A stretch of DNA of 64,000 bases from Bog-752 sp963799395. GTDB lineage: Bacteria; Actinomycetota; Thermoleophilia; UBA2241. Made by a program: the position numbers and the translations under genes. The stretch is from the NCBI GenBank assembly GCA_963799395.1, contig CAWCWZ010000055.1, positions 5,906 to 69,905 on the forward strand, read 5' to 3'. Positions 25,497 through 34,608 of this stretch are shown in pieces; position 1 is the first letter of the stretch; every line of letters starts with the position of its first letter. The notes beneath the pieces were generated by a model. The model was given only the letters and a program-made list of their open reading frames with translations. It ran no database searches and was not told where the DNA came from.

Positions 25497-26375
25497 ATGA
25501 CGCAGCCCCTCGAAAGCGTCGCCGGCGCCGACGCGCAGCGACCGCGGCTGCCCGACGCCGAGGGGTCGCCGGTGCGCAGCATCTCGCGCGCCGTGGCCAT
25601 CCTCGACCAGTTCTCGCTCGAGCGGCCGGAGCTCTCCTTCACCGAGATCAGCTCCGGCATCGGCCTCACCAAGAGCACGACGCACCGGTTGCTCGGCGCG
25701 CTGCGCCACGAGGAGATGATCGAGTTCGATCCGGCCAGCCGGCGCTACCGGCTGGGGCTCCGCGTCTTCAGGCTGGGCAGCGTCGTCTCCAAGACGATGG
25801 AGCTGGCGACGCGTTCGGATTCGCTGCTCGAGGTCCTGGCCGAGGAGGTCGGCGAGACGGCCTTCGTGGTCGTGCCCGACGGCGACGAAGCCCTGTGCAT
25901 CAGGCGCTTCGACTCGCGCAGCGAGCTGCGCGTCCTGTTCCTCGAGGTGGGCAAGCGTCAGCCCTTCAACTGCGGGGCGGCTCCCCGGGTGCTGCTCGCC
26001 CACTTGCCGGCTCGGCGCTGGGAGGAGGTCGTGTCACGTCACGTGCGGGCGATGACCGCGCATTCCCTGGTCTCGCGAGCGGCCCTCGACCGCGACCGCC
26101 GCGAGATCCTCGAGCGGGGGTACGCGGTGAGCCGCGAAGACGTCACTTCGCACGCCTGTGCTGTCGGCGCTCCAGTGCGCGATCACACCGGCCGGGTGGT
26201 GGCCGCCGTGAGCCTTTCCGGCATCGAACAGCGGTTCAGCTCCGAGCGGCTGCCGCGGCTCATCGAGGCGATCGTCGAGGCCGGCGTGGAGCTGTCGCAC
26301 CGGCTCGGTCACGTGGCCGGCGCCGAGGCCCGCGGGCACGTGTCGGCGGCCCACGAACAGGGCGGCCGGTCGTGA
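25497..26375 (+). CDS. IclR-family regulator of the transketolase operon
   Basis: A 292-residue regulator. The winged helix-turn-helix is at about 28-90 (SISRAVAILDQFS, LSFTEISSGIGLTKSTTHRLLGAL). The GAF-like effector domain follows, with GKRQPFNCGAAPRVLLAHLP and the late AVGAPVRDHTGRVVAAVSLSG. The ATG is at 25497. Its stop overlaps the GTG of the next gene. It probably acts on the twin boxes at 22472-22508 in response to the operon's sugar or inositol substrate. Confidence 0.88.
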   Translation: MTQPLESVAGADAQRPRLPDAEGSPVRSISRAVAILDQFSLERPELSFTEISSGIGLTKSTTHRLLGALRHEEMIEFDPASRRYRLGLRVFRLGSVVSKTMELATRSDSLLEVLAEEVGETAFVVVPDGDEALCIRRFDSRSELRVLFLEVGKRQPFNCGAAPRVLLAHLPARRWEEVVSRHVRAMTAHSLVSRAALDRDRREILERGYAVSREDVTSHACAVGAPVRDHTGRVVAAVSLSGIEQRFSSERLPRLIEAIVEAGVELSHRLGHVAGAEARGHVSAAHEQGGRS

Positions 26376-27208
26376 GCTGGAAGGCGTGCGTGGCCACTTC
26401 GGCCGGGCCCACCGGCTTTGGCCCGATGCTCTATGCGGGGCATGTCCGCGAGTGCGTCGCGGTCTCGCGTGAGCTCGGCTTCGAGGGCATCGAGATCAGC
26501 ATGCGCAGCCCCGACGAGCTCGACCGCGACGAGCTCGAGGAGCTGCTGCGCGCCGGCGGCCTCGAGCTCGCGGCGCTCGCCAGCGGCCGTCTCTTTCTCG
26601 AGGACGGGCTTTCGTTGTCCGACGCCGACGAGACGATGCGCGCCGGCGCCGTCTCGCGCGTGACGGAACTGATCGACTACGGCGCGGCCTTCGGGGCTCC
26701 CGTGATCGTCGGCCTGGCAAGGGGCAACCGACCGCCCGACGGCGACCTCGAGGGCGCCGTCGGGCGCTTCGTGGCGAGCATGCGCGAGTGCGCCGATCAC
26801 GCCGCCACCCTCGGCGCCGGCCTCGTGGTCGAGGCCATCAACCGCTACGAGACGGCGCTGCTGAACACGGCGGCGCAGACGGTCGCCGCAGTCGAGCGGA
26901 TCGACAGGGCCAACGTGGGCGTGCTGCTCGACGCCTTCCACATGAACATCGAAGAGAGCTGCATCGGCGACGCCATCCGGGCGACCGGGGCGCGCCTGCG
27001 GCACTTCCACCTGGTCGACAGCAACCGCCGCGCAGCCGGCCTGGGTCACCTCGACTTCGACGAGGTCGTCGCGGCGCTTGACGGCGTCGGCTACGACGGC
27101 TGGCTTTCGGCGGAGGTCCTGCCGCTGCCCGACGACCGGGCGGCGGCCGAGCAGGCGCGGCGCTACGTCGCGGCCATCAACCAGTCCGTGATCCCACGTC
27201 ACATCTGA
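26372..27208 (+). CDS. sugar phosphate isomerase/epimerase (TIM barrel)
   Basis: A 278-residue AP-endonuclease-2-type barrel. The metal-binding pattern is there: VVEAINRYET (Glu), VLLDAFHMNIEE (Asp and His), HFHLVDSNR (His) and SAEVLP (Glu), as in D-psicose/tagatose epimerases and IolO-type keto-acid epimerases. GTG start overlaps the IclR stop by four bases. It fits the epimerase step of an inosose or ketose route; the substrate is not certain. Confidence 0.82.
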   Translation: MSWKACVATSAGPTGFGPMLYAGHVRECVAVSRELGFEGIEISMRSPDELDRDELEELLRAGGLELAALASGRLFLEDGLSLSDADETMRAGAVSRVTELIDYGAAFGAPVIVGLARGNRPPDGDLEGAVGRFVASMRECADHAATLGAGLVVEAINRYETALLNTAAQTVAAVERIDRANVGVLLDAFHMNIEESCIGDAIRATGARLRHFHLVDSNRRAAGLGHLDFDEVVAALDGVGYDGWLSAEVLPLPDDRAAAEQARRYVAAINQSVIPRHI

Positions 27209-27221
27209 AAGGGGCGGAGCA

Positions 27222-28307
27222 ATGGGCGACATACCTTCCACCATGAAGGCCGTGGTCCTCAAGGGGCCGAACGAGTTCGAGCTGCAGGAGGTGCCGGTTC
27301 CCCGGCCGACCGGCGACGAGGTGCTCTGTCGCGTGCGCGCCATCGCCATCTGCGGGACCGATCCCAAGATCGTGGCGGGCAAGTTCCCGGGCATGTGGCC
27401 GCCCGCCTACCCGTGCATCATCGGCCACGAGTGGGCCGGCGAGGTCGTCGAGCTCTCCGAGGATCTCACGGCCTCAAAGAAGGTCGCCGCCAAGTACGCG
27501 GTCGGCACCCGCGTGGCCGGCGAGGCCCACAAGGGCTGCGGCATCTGCCTCAACTGCATGACCGGCCACTACACCGTGTGCCTGAACTACGGCGACAACG
27601 CTTCGGGCCACCGTCACTACGGCTTCACCTCGCAGGGCGCCTACGCCCAGTACATCGTGTCGTCGGTCAAATCGGTGACCCCGCTGCCCGAGGGCCTGTC
27701 CTACCATCAGGGCGCGATGCTCGACTCGGCCGGCGTCGCCCTGCACGGGGTGCAGCGCGGCGGCGTCACGACCGGCGACGCCGTTCTCATCACCGGCCCG
27801 GGCGCCGTGGGCAACTTCTCGTTCCAGTACGCCAGGGCCTCGGGCGCCCGCTTCGTGGCCGTGATCGGCCGCGGCCCGCGGCTCGAGCAGGCCGTCAGGA
27901 TGGGCGCCATCGGCATCGACTACGAGAAGGTCGACGACCCGGTGGCCAAGGTCCTCGAGCTCACCGGTGGCATCGGCGTCGACTGCACCGTCGAGTGCGC
28001 CGGCACGCAGCAGGCGATCGACTGGGCCATCAAGGCGACGCGCAAGGGCGGCCGTCTCGTCATGAACGGCCTGCCGACCTCGACCATCGAGGTTCCCTGG
28101 GGCCCGATGACGCTGGCCGAGCTCGACATCCTCGGCGTGCGCGCCAATCCCAACACGGCCGCTCCGGCGCTGGCGCTCATGGCCAGCGGCGCGGTCACGA
28201 CCGAGGGCATCCACACCCACACGTTCCCGCTCGACCAGTTCGCCGAGGCGCTCGCCACGTTCGTCGAGCGCCGCGATGGCGCCATGAAGGTCGTGCTTGA
28301 GCCGTGA
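27222..28307 (+). CDS. zinc-dependent alcohol/polyol dehydrogenase
   Basis: A 361-residue medium-chain dehydrogenase. CGTDPKIVAG and GHEWAGEVVEL give the catalytic Cys and His-Glu. The structural-zinc loop has CGICLNCMTGHYTVC. The NAD site GPGAVGNFSFQYARASG lies in the second half. Proteins of this subgroup include scyllo-inosose 3-dehydrogenase, L-threonine and sorbitol dehydrogenases. Its place after a creatininase-fold hydrolase and an epimerase favours a cyclitol or sugar substrate. Confidence 0.85.
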   Translation: MGDIPSTMKAVVLKGPNEFELQEVPVPRPTGDEVLCRVRAIAICGTDPKIVAGKFPGMWPPAYPCIIGHEWAGEVVELSEDLTASKKVAAKYAVGTRVAGEAHKGCGICLNCMTGHYTVCLNYGDNASGHRHYGFTSQGAYAQYIVSSVKSVTPLPEGLSYHQGAMLDSAGVALHGVQRGGVTTGDAVLITGPGAVGNFSFQYARASGARFVAVIGRGPRLEQAVRMGAIGIDYEKVDDPVAKVLELTGGIGVDCTVECAGTQQAIDWAIKATRKGGRLVMNGLPTSTIEVPWGPMTLAELDILGVRANPNTAAPALALMASGAVTTEGIHTHTFPLDQFAEALATFVERRDGAMKVVLEP

Positions 28308-28379
28308 CGCGGGCGGCGCCGAGCGCTCGTGTCACAAGGACCGAAGGCCTCAGAAGACCAAGCTAGGAGGACGAACACG

Positions 28380-28763
28380 ATGGCCGAAGCAACACAGGCA
28401 GCAAAGGGCAAGGTGTGCAACGTCAGGGACGTCGAGTTCAGGCCGAACCCGCCCAAGCACGAGGTGACCCGCGGCTGGCCCCTGGTCAACCCCAAGACCT
28501 GCCCAGGCGCCCAGCTCGAGTTCCACATCACCGAGATCCAGCCCGAGGGTGCGGCCCTCGACGACGTCCACGAGAAGGAAGACCACGTCTTCTACGTGCT
28601 CTCTGGTCGCGCCATGGCCAAGGTCGGCGACGACGACTTCCTGGTCGAGCAGGGCGACGCGCTCTACGTCCCCAAGAACACGGTGCACAATTTCCGTATC
28701 CAGGGCGGCGAGGTCTTCCGCATCGCGGTCGTCTTTGCGCCGGCCCGCGACATCTGGGGCTGA
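28380..28763 (+). CDS. cupin-domain protein
   Basis: A 127-residue single cupin. HEKEDHVFYVLSGRAMAKVGDDDF is motif 1 (two His and a Glu) and YVPKNTVHNFRI is motif 2 (His). The metal site seems complete. It ends the transketolase operon; it may be an isomerase or a sensor of a sugar acid. ATG follows AGGAGGACGAACACG. Confidence 0.75.
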   Translation: MAEATQAAKGKVCNVRDVEFRPNPPKHEVTRGWPLVNPKTCPGAQLEFHITEIQPEGAALDDVHEKEDHVFYVLSGRAMAKVGDDDFLVEQGDALYVPKNTVHNFRIQGGEVFRIAVVFAPARDIWG

Positions 28764-28859
28764 GAGCTCCGGCACGTGCGGCGCGGCACGCGCCGCAGCG
28801 GTAGCCTGACCGGCCCTGGCGCACAGACGAAGCGACAGGGCCCGGCGACGGTGTACCCA

Positions 28860-28899
28860 GGCGAGGGGGGCCCGGCCGCAAGGCCGGGCCCCCCTCGCC
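28860..28899 (+). terminator. terminator hairpin after the cupin gene
   Basis: A perfect 18-bp stem (28860-28877 with 28882-28899) with a GCAA tetraloop. The rest of the 294-base gap up to ubiA (28764-29057) is GC-rich without other structure that I can name. Confidence 0.65.
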
Positions 28900-29057
28900 G
28901 CGTGTAGGCGACCATCTCTCGGGGTAGCAACGGGGGCACCGGTCGGCGGCGGCGCCGGGCGGGGCAGGAAGCGGCGCACGGGGCACCGGGACCCGCCAGG
29001 GGGAGTGATGCTCGGGCGATCCAGCGGATTCCCACAGCACGGCGTGGACGACGACCG

Positions 29058-29994
29058 TTGACCGCCGGCGCGCAGAGGGTCGCGGCGCCGTCGCGGTCGG
29101 GGCCGGGACTGCCGGCCGCCATCTTCGACTTCTCGCGTGGCAAGCAGGCCCTGCTCACCGTCGCCCAGCCGGCCTTGGGCGCCGTGCTCGCCCTGGCCGG
29201 CCTGCCCTCGTGGCGCGTGATCGCCATCGGCCTGCCGGCCGCCTGCGCCGCCTCGTTTGCCCTCTACGCCCTGAACGACCTGCTCGACCGCAAGGTCGAT
29301 GCGCGCTCGCTCGCGGTCGGCAAGTCCGAGGTGCCCGAGCACGACATCGATACGGCCTTCGTGCGCCACCCTCTGGCCCGCGGCGTGCTCAGCCTGCGCG
29401 TCTCGGTGGCGTGGGTCGCGGGCCTGATCGCCGTGGCCGTGGTGGGCACCGCCCTCCTGAACCCGCTCTCCCTGCTGTTCTTCGGCGCCGCGGTGGCGAC
29501 GCAGTTCGTGTACTGCGCGCTGCGCTCGGTCACCTGCTGGAAGACCGTCCTGTCGGGCGTGATGGTGGGCTTCGGCGGCCTGGCCGGCTGGGTGGCGGTG
29601 GCGCCGCTGCGCTGGAGCGCCCTCGCCGTGTTCGTCTTTCTGGCCTGCTGGGAGATCGGCGGGCGCAACATCGTCAATGACCTGAGCGATCTGGAAAGCG
29701 ACGCGCGCGTCGGCATCCGCACCGTCGCCAGCGTGCGCGGCGAGGCCGCCGCGGCGCGCGCCGCGGCGGCCGTGGCCGACCGCCTGCCTGGTCTCGACGG
29801 CGCTGTTGCCGATGCCGTTGGCGTCGGTCGTGCTGGCGCTTGTCTTCGGCGTCTGGTCGCTGGCCTGGCCGGCCGTCAACCTGCTGCGCCGGCCGACCCC
29901 GGCGCAGGCGGCGTCGTACTTCAACCACGGCAGCCCATACCCCGATCTCGTGCTGATCGCGGCGCTCGTGGGCCTCGCGCTCAGCGCCTCCTGA
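29058..29994 (+). CDS. UbiA-family prenyltransferase (one apparent frameshift)
   Basis: A membrane aromatic prenyltransferase of about 312 residues. The first Mg-diphosphate motif is NDLLDRKVD, the second NDLSDLESDARVG, with seven or more hydrophobic segments. The frame that starts at TTG 29058 carries both motifs, but the last membrane segments (CLVSTALLPMPLASVVLALVFG...) are in the next frame and end at TGA 29992-29994. One extra base near 29778 (GTGGCC-g-ACCGCC) explains the switch. The next gene, UbiE-like, starts on the stop (TGATG). Together they suggest menaquinone or a related quinone pathway (UbiA/MenA/MqnP group). Confidence 0.8.
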
Positions 29995-30829
29995 TGCGGC
30001 CCGCCGGCTTCCGCGATGCCGTCCGGCGCGCCGTGCGCGGCCCGCGCGGCGGGGCGCCCGACCTCGAGCCGTCCCACGTCGCCGACCTGTTCGACCGCAA
30101 CGTGGCCACCTACGACCGCGTCAACACCATCATCACCTTCGGCCTCGACGCGCGCTGGCGGCGCTGGGCGGCCCGGCAGGTCGCACCGCTTGCCGTCGGG
30201 TCGAGGGCTGCGGGGTACGGCCACGGTGCGCCGGCGACCCAGCGCGGCGACGGCCAGTCGCCGCCGGAACGGCCGCGGGTGCTCGACGCCTGCGCCGGCA
30301 CGGGCCTGCTGGCGCTCGATCTCGCCCGTCGCGGGGCGACCGTGACGGCCGTCGACGCGGCGCCGGGCATGCTGGCGGTCGCGCGCGGCCGGGTGAGCGC
30401 GGCGAGGCTGCCGCTCGAGACGGTCGTCGCCGACCTGTCCGACCCGGCGACGGCCGCCACGCTCGGCGGTCCCTTCGACGCCGTCACAGTGGGCTTCGGG
30501 CTGCGCTACTTCGCCGACCCCGGCGCGCTGCTGCGGCCCCTGCGCGAGCTGCTCGTGCCGGGCGGCCGCCTGGTGGTCGTCGAAGCGGTGCGTCCTCCAC
30601 GCGACCTCATGGGGGCTGCGGCCGGCCTCTACTTCTTCGCGGTGGCGCCGCGTCTGGGAACGGTGCTGGCCGGTCGCGGCGAGCTCTACGACTTTCTCAC
30701 CGCCTCGACGCGCGCCCTGGGCTCGGCCGACGATGTGGCCGCTCACCTGGGGTCGCGGGGTTCAGGGTCGAGGCACAGCGGCGCTTCGCCTGCGGCGTCG
30801 TTGCCGGCTTCGTCGCCGCGCCGGCCTGA
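29994..30829 (+). CDS. UbiE/MenG-type quinone C-methyltransferase (one apparent frameshift)
   Basis: A methyltransferase of about 278 residues using S-adenosylmethionine. It starts HVADLFDRNVATYDRVNTIITFGLD, the UbiE signature of ring methylation in menaquinone synthesis. Motif I is VLDACAGTGLLALDLARRG, and FDAVTVGFGLRYFADP follows. A repetitive Pro/Gly insert sits before motif I. Near 30750 one G is missing in a G-run: restoring it gives VAGFRVEAQRRFACGVVAGFVAAPA and a TGA at 30827-30829, the expected end. Otherwise the frame runs on into nonsense. Confidence 0.8.
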
Positions 30830-30867
30830 GCGCGCTTGCGCGCCGCGGGTGTGTTCGAGTGTTCTCT

Positions 30868-31689
30868 TCAGGCCTTCCAGATCGCGATGTCGCCCACGTT
30901 GATGTCGCTCATGGCGTCGACGGGGCCCATCTTCTGGCGCAGGAAGCCGGGCTTTTCGATCACCAGGGTGTACTTGCCGGGCTCGAGGTCGTTGAGCCAG
31001 AAGTCACCGAAGCCGTCGGTCGTCGCCACGGCCGTCGCCCCGGAGGCCGCGTGGGTCGCCACGACGGTCGCGCCCTCGGTGCACTCGTCGGTCTCGGGCT
31101 GGAAGACCGCACCGGCGATGAACGGCTTGGGCAGGCCGATGTAGAAGACCCGCGGCTTGACGTCCTTGTCGGGCTTGAGGGGTGCGGCCCGGGCGATGAG
31201 CTCCTTGAGGTCCTCCTCTTCGCCGAACGTGAAGGCGCCCGTCGGGCAGGCGTCGACGCAGCGCGGCTCGGTCCAGCCGTCGTCGAGCAGGTGCGCGCAG
31301 AAGGTGCACTTCTGGGCGATGTTCAGCGAGTCGTTGAAGTAGATGACGTTCTCGTAGGGGCAGGCCGACAGGCAGAGCTGGTTGCCGCGGCACTTGACCG
31401 GATCGATGATCACGGCCCCGTCGTCGCGCTTATAGATGGCAGCGACGTTGCACGACTCGATGCAGGGCGCGTCGTCGCAGTGCTGGCAGATGCTGTGCAG
31501 GTAGGTGACCTTGACCTTGGGCACCTGGCCGCGCACGTCGTCCTTGATCTTGTTCCAGAACTGGCCGGTGTCGGGCTGCGGCTTGGCGATGGGCGACCAG
31601 TCGTTGCCGACGTGCTCGTCCTTGCAGGCCACCTGGCAGTTGTAGCAGCCGTTGCAGATGGTGAGATCGATGACGAGGACCTTGGCCAT
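30868..31689 (-). CDS. iron-sulfur subunit of transhydroxylase-type molybdoenzyme A
   Basis: A 273-residue electron-transfer subunit, the same size as the small subunit of Pelobacter pyrogallol-phloroglucinol transhydroxylase. Four Cys groups are visible: CNGCYNCQVAC, CQHCDDAPCIESC, CRGNQLCLSACP and CTFCAHLLDDGWTEPRC..CPTGA. They would hold three or four [4Fe-4S] clusters. After residue 195 a carboxypeptidase-regulatory-like beta domain follows (AGAVFQPETDECTEGATVV...GDFWLNDLEPGKYTLVIEKPGF). There is no signal peptide, so it is cytoplasmic. Its ATG overlaps the stop of the catalytic subunit. Confidence 0.88.
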   Translation of the reverse strand: MAKVLVIDLTICNGCYNCQVACKDEHVGNDWSPIAKPQPDTGQFWNKIKDDVRGQVPKVKVTYLHSICQHCDDAPCIESCNVAAIYKRDDGAVIIDPVKCRGNQLCLSACPYENVIYFNDSLNIAQKCTFCAHLLDDGWTEPRCVDACPTGAFTFGEEEDLKELIARAAPLKPDKDVKPRVFYIGLPKPFIAGAVFQPETDECTEGATVVATHAASGATAVATTDGFGDFWLNDLEPGKYTLVIEKPGFLRQKMGPVDAMSDINVGDIAIWKA

Positions 31690-34286
31690 CACTCCACCCC
31701 CCTGATGCAGGCTTCCAGGCCGGGACCGGCACACGGGTGGAACGGCTTCTGGAAGGCCTCGGGGTACTTGCGCTTGAGCTCCTCCATGTCGGTCTTCTCG
31801 AGGTCGACGAGGAAGCCGCTCACGGCGTGACCGACGGCGTTCTTGGAGGTCGTGTTGCGTGGCACGATCGTGTTGATGGCGCCGCCGCGGTCGATCTCAC
31901 CGGGGACGATCGGGTCCCACTTGGCGCCGTGGTCGATGTAGACCACGCCGGGCATGATGCGCTCGGTGACGTAGGCGCCGCCGAGCACGGTGCCGCGCTC
32001 GTTGAAGATGGACACGATGTCGCCGTGACGGATGCCGCGCTTCTCGGCCTCCGACGGGTGCAGCCACACCGGGTGGTACTGGTAGCCGTCAGGACCGGTG
32101 ACCTTGCAGGTCTCGATCTCGCGCAGCCAGGTGATGTCCTCGTGCTGGGAGTGCACGCTCCAGCGCGGGTGGTTGGAGCACACGAGGAGCGGATACTTCT
32201 TGGAACGCTCGGTGCCGATCGTTTCATGGTGGCTGATGCCCTCGGCGACCCACTTGGGCACCGGCGGGCGCTCGAGGTCGTCGGGGAAGCTCGTGGCCAG
32301 GGCGGTCGATTCGAACTCGAGCTTGCCGGTCGGCGTGGTCAGCGGGTACTTCTCGGGGTCCTTGTAGAAGTTGTAGAAGCCGGCCGGCACGTCTTCCCAG
32401 TTCTCGGCCGTCGGCACGGCGTAGTAGCCCTTCTCCTTAAGCTCCTCCCAGCTGATCAGGTCGGCGCAGCGCGAGGTCTCGTAGCCGTACCTGATGAGAT
32501 CGTCGACGGACTTGCCGCCGGTGTAGGCCTCTTTCAAGCCCAGGCGCTCGGCGATCATGACGGCGATCTCGTAGTCGCTGTAGCTCTCGCCGAGCGGCTC
32601 GATGCAGCGCTGCTCGGGGAAGAGCAGGTTGGTCTGGCCGCTGAAGATGTCGCCGGCGATGTCGTCCTCTTCGAGCTTGGTGTTCACCGGCAGGATGATG
32701 TCGGCCATCAGGCAGTCGTTCTCGAGCCAGGGGTGTTGGGCGAACATGAACTCGATGTCGGGGTGGCGCATGGCCCGCACGTAGTCGTTGCCGCCGTTCC
32801 AGCACGTGATCCACGATGGCGAGTCGGTCCACACCATGTGGATCTTGGAGCAGCCGTCGGCAGGGTACTTGTAGTGCTCGAACTGGTTGGCGCGGTCGGC
32901 CGTCTCGGACTCGCAACCCCACCAGTCGCACTCGCCCTCGAGGATCGCCTTGGGCACGTAGGTCTTGGGGATGAACGACGGGTGGTTGGTCTCGTCGGGG
33001 TGGCCGCCGGTGTAGGCCTTGCGCAGGTAGGGCACGCGCAACGGCATGGGCTGGGCGTACTGGTCGGGCTTGTCGAACAGGCCCCACTCGATCATCTTGG
33101 CCTGGTTGACGCCCGGCTTGCCGAGGCCCTGCATGGCCAAGCAGATGTTCTGCAGGCGGGCGGGTTCGGTCGCGTAGGGGCCGCGGATGCCGGGGCCGCC
33201 GTTGCCGATGACGACCGTCGTACGCTTGCTCGCCCATTCCTTGGCGAGGGCCTTGAGGGTGCGCGCCGGCACGCCGGTGATGGGCGCCGCCCACTCCGGC
33301 GTCTTCTTCACGCCGTCCTCCTCGCCCATGACGTAGGCCTCGAACTTCTCGACGCCCACGGCGTGCGTGGCGAGGTACTCCTTGTCGTAGGTGCCGTCCT
33401 TGAACCACTGGTAGCAGATGGCCAGGTACATGGCGGCGTCGGTGTTGGGCAGCACCGGGATCCACCGGTCCGCGTGCACGGCGGCCGCGTAGTTCAGGTC
33501 GGGGCACACGTAGATCTGCTTGATGCCGAGCTCGCTCCACCAGTAGCTCAGGCGGCTCGGCAGCTGGCCCTGCCAGCCCCACGGGGTGGTCTCCTGGTCG
33601 CAGCCCCAGAAGAGGAGCAGCTCGGCGTTCTTGGAGATGTCCCAGAGCAGGTTGCTCTGCTGGCCCTGGCCCACGGGCTCGCAGCCCCAGAAGTGCTTGC
33701 TGCCCCACCACCAGCCTTCCCAGCTGTCGGGCTGGCGCATCTGCAGGGTGAAGCCGCCCCACGCCCGCAGCAGCTTGCGGCCGGCGCCGTGGCAGGCCTG
33801 CACCACCTTGTTCTCACCGTGCTGGTCGCACTGATAGAGCAGGGCGGTCGGGCCGTACTTCTCCTTGACGCGGTTCATCTCGCTCGTGATGATGTCGAGC
33901 GCCCTGTCCCAGGAGATGCGCTTGAACTTGCTCACGCCGCGGTTCTGCGGGTTGCGCTCGCCGTCGGGGTCGAAGTCGACGCGCATCATCGGGTAGCGGA
34001 TGCGGGCCGGGGAGTAGACGCGCTTCTTGTAGGCGAGGCTGTACGGCGGGATGAGCGTCTTCATGCTCGGCTCGAAGGTCTTGCCCCTGACCTCCATCTT
34101 CCACGGGTTGATCTGCTCGCGCGTGTACTTCCACTCGTAGTGCATGGGCCGGATGCGGATGATCCTGCCATCCTTCACATCGACCATCGAGGCGTTGGAG
34201 CCGTTCTCCGGTACGCCGCAGAAGCTGATGTCGCGCACGAGCGTCTTCTCGCCGCTCGTCCCCGTCTTGCTCATGTCTTCCGCCAT
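31689..34286 (-). CDS. molybdopterin oxidoreductase A, pyrogallol transhydroxylase-like catalytic subunit
   Basis: An 865-residue DMSO-reductase-family protein without the N-terminal iron-sulfur Cys set and without a Tat signal, as in pyrogallol-phloroglucinol transhydroxylase. The probable molybdenum ligand is the Ser in QPDSWEGWWWG, next to the catalytic Asp; a His lies upstream in CDQHGENK. Molybdopterin contacts such as FWGCDQETTPWGWQGQ and the C-terminal IRHGDIVSIFNERGTVLG are present. It is a paralogue of the enzyme at 35957-38560 but differs in many active-site neighbours, so it may use a different phenol or a dehydroxylation reaction. It is transcribed from a promoter at 34541-34570 with IclR-type boxes. 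Confidence 0.85.
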   Translation of the reverse strand: MAEDMSKTGTSGEKTLVRDISFCGVPENGSNASMVDVKDGRIIRIRPMHYEWKYTREQINPWKMEVRGKTFEPSMKTLIPPYSLAYKKRVYSPARIRYPMMRVDFDPDGERNPQNRGVSKFKRISWDRALDIITSEMNRVKEKYGPTALLYQCDQHGENKVVQACHGAGRKLLRAWGGFTLQMRQPDSWEGWWWGSKHFWGCEPVGQGQQSNLLWDISKNAELLLFWGCDQETTPWGWQGQLPSRLSYWWSELGIKQIYVCPDLNYAAAVHADRWIPVLPNTDAAMYLAICYQWFKDGTYDKEYLATHAVGVEKFEAYVMGEEDGVKKTPEWAAPITGVPARTLKALAKEWASKRTTVVIGNGGPGIRGPYATEPARLQNICLAMQGLGKPGVNQAKMIEWGLFDKPDQYAQPMPLRVPYLRKAYTGGHPDETNHPSFIPKTYVPKAILEGECDWWGCESETADRANQFEHYKYPADGCSKIHMVWTDSPSWITCWNGGNDYVRAMRHPDIEFMFAQHPWLENDCLMADIILPVNTKLEEDDIAGDIFSGQTNLLFPEQRCIEPLGESYSDYEIAVMIAERLGLKEAYTGGKSVDDLIRYGYETSRCADLISWEELKEKGYYAVPTAENWEDVPAGFYNFYKDPEKYPLTTPTGKLEFESTALATSFPDDLERPPVPKWVAEGISHHETIGTERSKKYPLLVCSNHPRWSVHSQHEDITWLREIETCKVTGPDGYQYHPVWLHPSEAEKRGIRHGDIVSIFNERGTVLGGAYVTERIMPGVVYIDHGAKWDPIVPGEIDRGGAINTIVPRNTTSKNAVGHAVSGFLVDLEKTDMEELKRKYPEAFQKPFHPCAGPGLEACIRGVE

Positions 34287-34506
34287 ACCACTCTCCTTCG
34301 ATCTCCACCGGTACGGAGCAGTCGTTCACGCGCCCGTCGGTTCCGGGCGCGGTCTTGAGTGCGTGGCGAGAACCTGCGCGAAGGTCGCGGAGAAGAGAAG
34401 ATCGTCGCGCGGGGACGCGGGGACGCGGCGTCGGCCCTGCCGACCGCGGCAGTCGTGAGAATCGCCCTGCTCAGCTTCGTCCCCCATCGACATGCTTCAG
34501 GGATGC

Positions 34507-34570
34507 CCGCCATGCGGACACAGCTTCCGCTATGCGGGCGATGGTAGGTTGCCTGGGGCCAGGCTGTCAA
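34507..34570 (-). promoter_or_regulatory. promoter with twin IclR-type boxes (site A), before molybdoenzyme A
   Basis: On the minus strand TTGACA (34570-34565), 18 bases, TACCAT (34546-34541), then CCCGCATAGCGG (34538-34527) and TCCGCATGGCGG (34518-34507), 20 bases apart. Start would be near 34534, leaving a leader of about 250 bases. The remainder of the gap 34287-34608 shows nothing else I can support. Confidence 0.7.
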
Positions 34571-34608
34571 GGGCGAGCGCGGCGCGCTCGCCGCGGCGGT
34601 CGCGCCGG

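Noticed and set aside
28900..29057. Cobalamin riboswitch before ubiA
   Set aside because: I looked for the B12-box and conserved core and could not find them. The region is merely GC-rich.
29058..30902. A single 614-residue UbiA-UbiE fusion
   Set aside because: The last UbiA segments are in another frame with their own stop at 29994, and UbiE has its own ATG there. The long frame is the result of a base slip.
31737..34358. Plus-strand 873-residue open frame
   Set aside because: Mirror of molybdoenzyme A. Its composition is typical of an antisense shadow in GC-rich DNA and no family features are seen.
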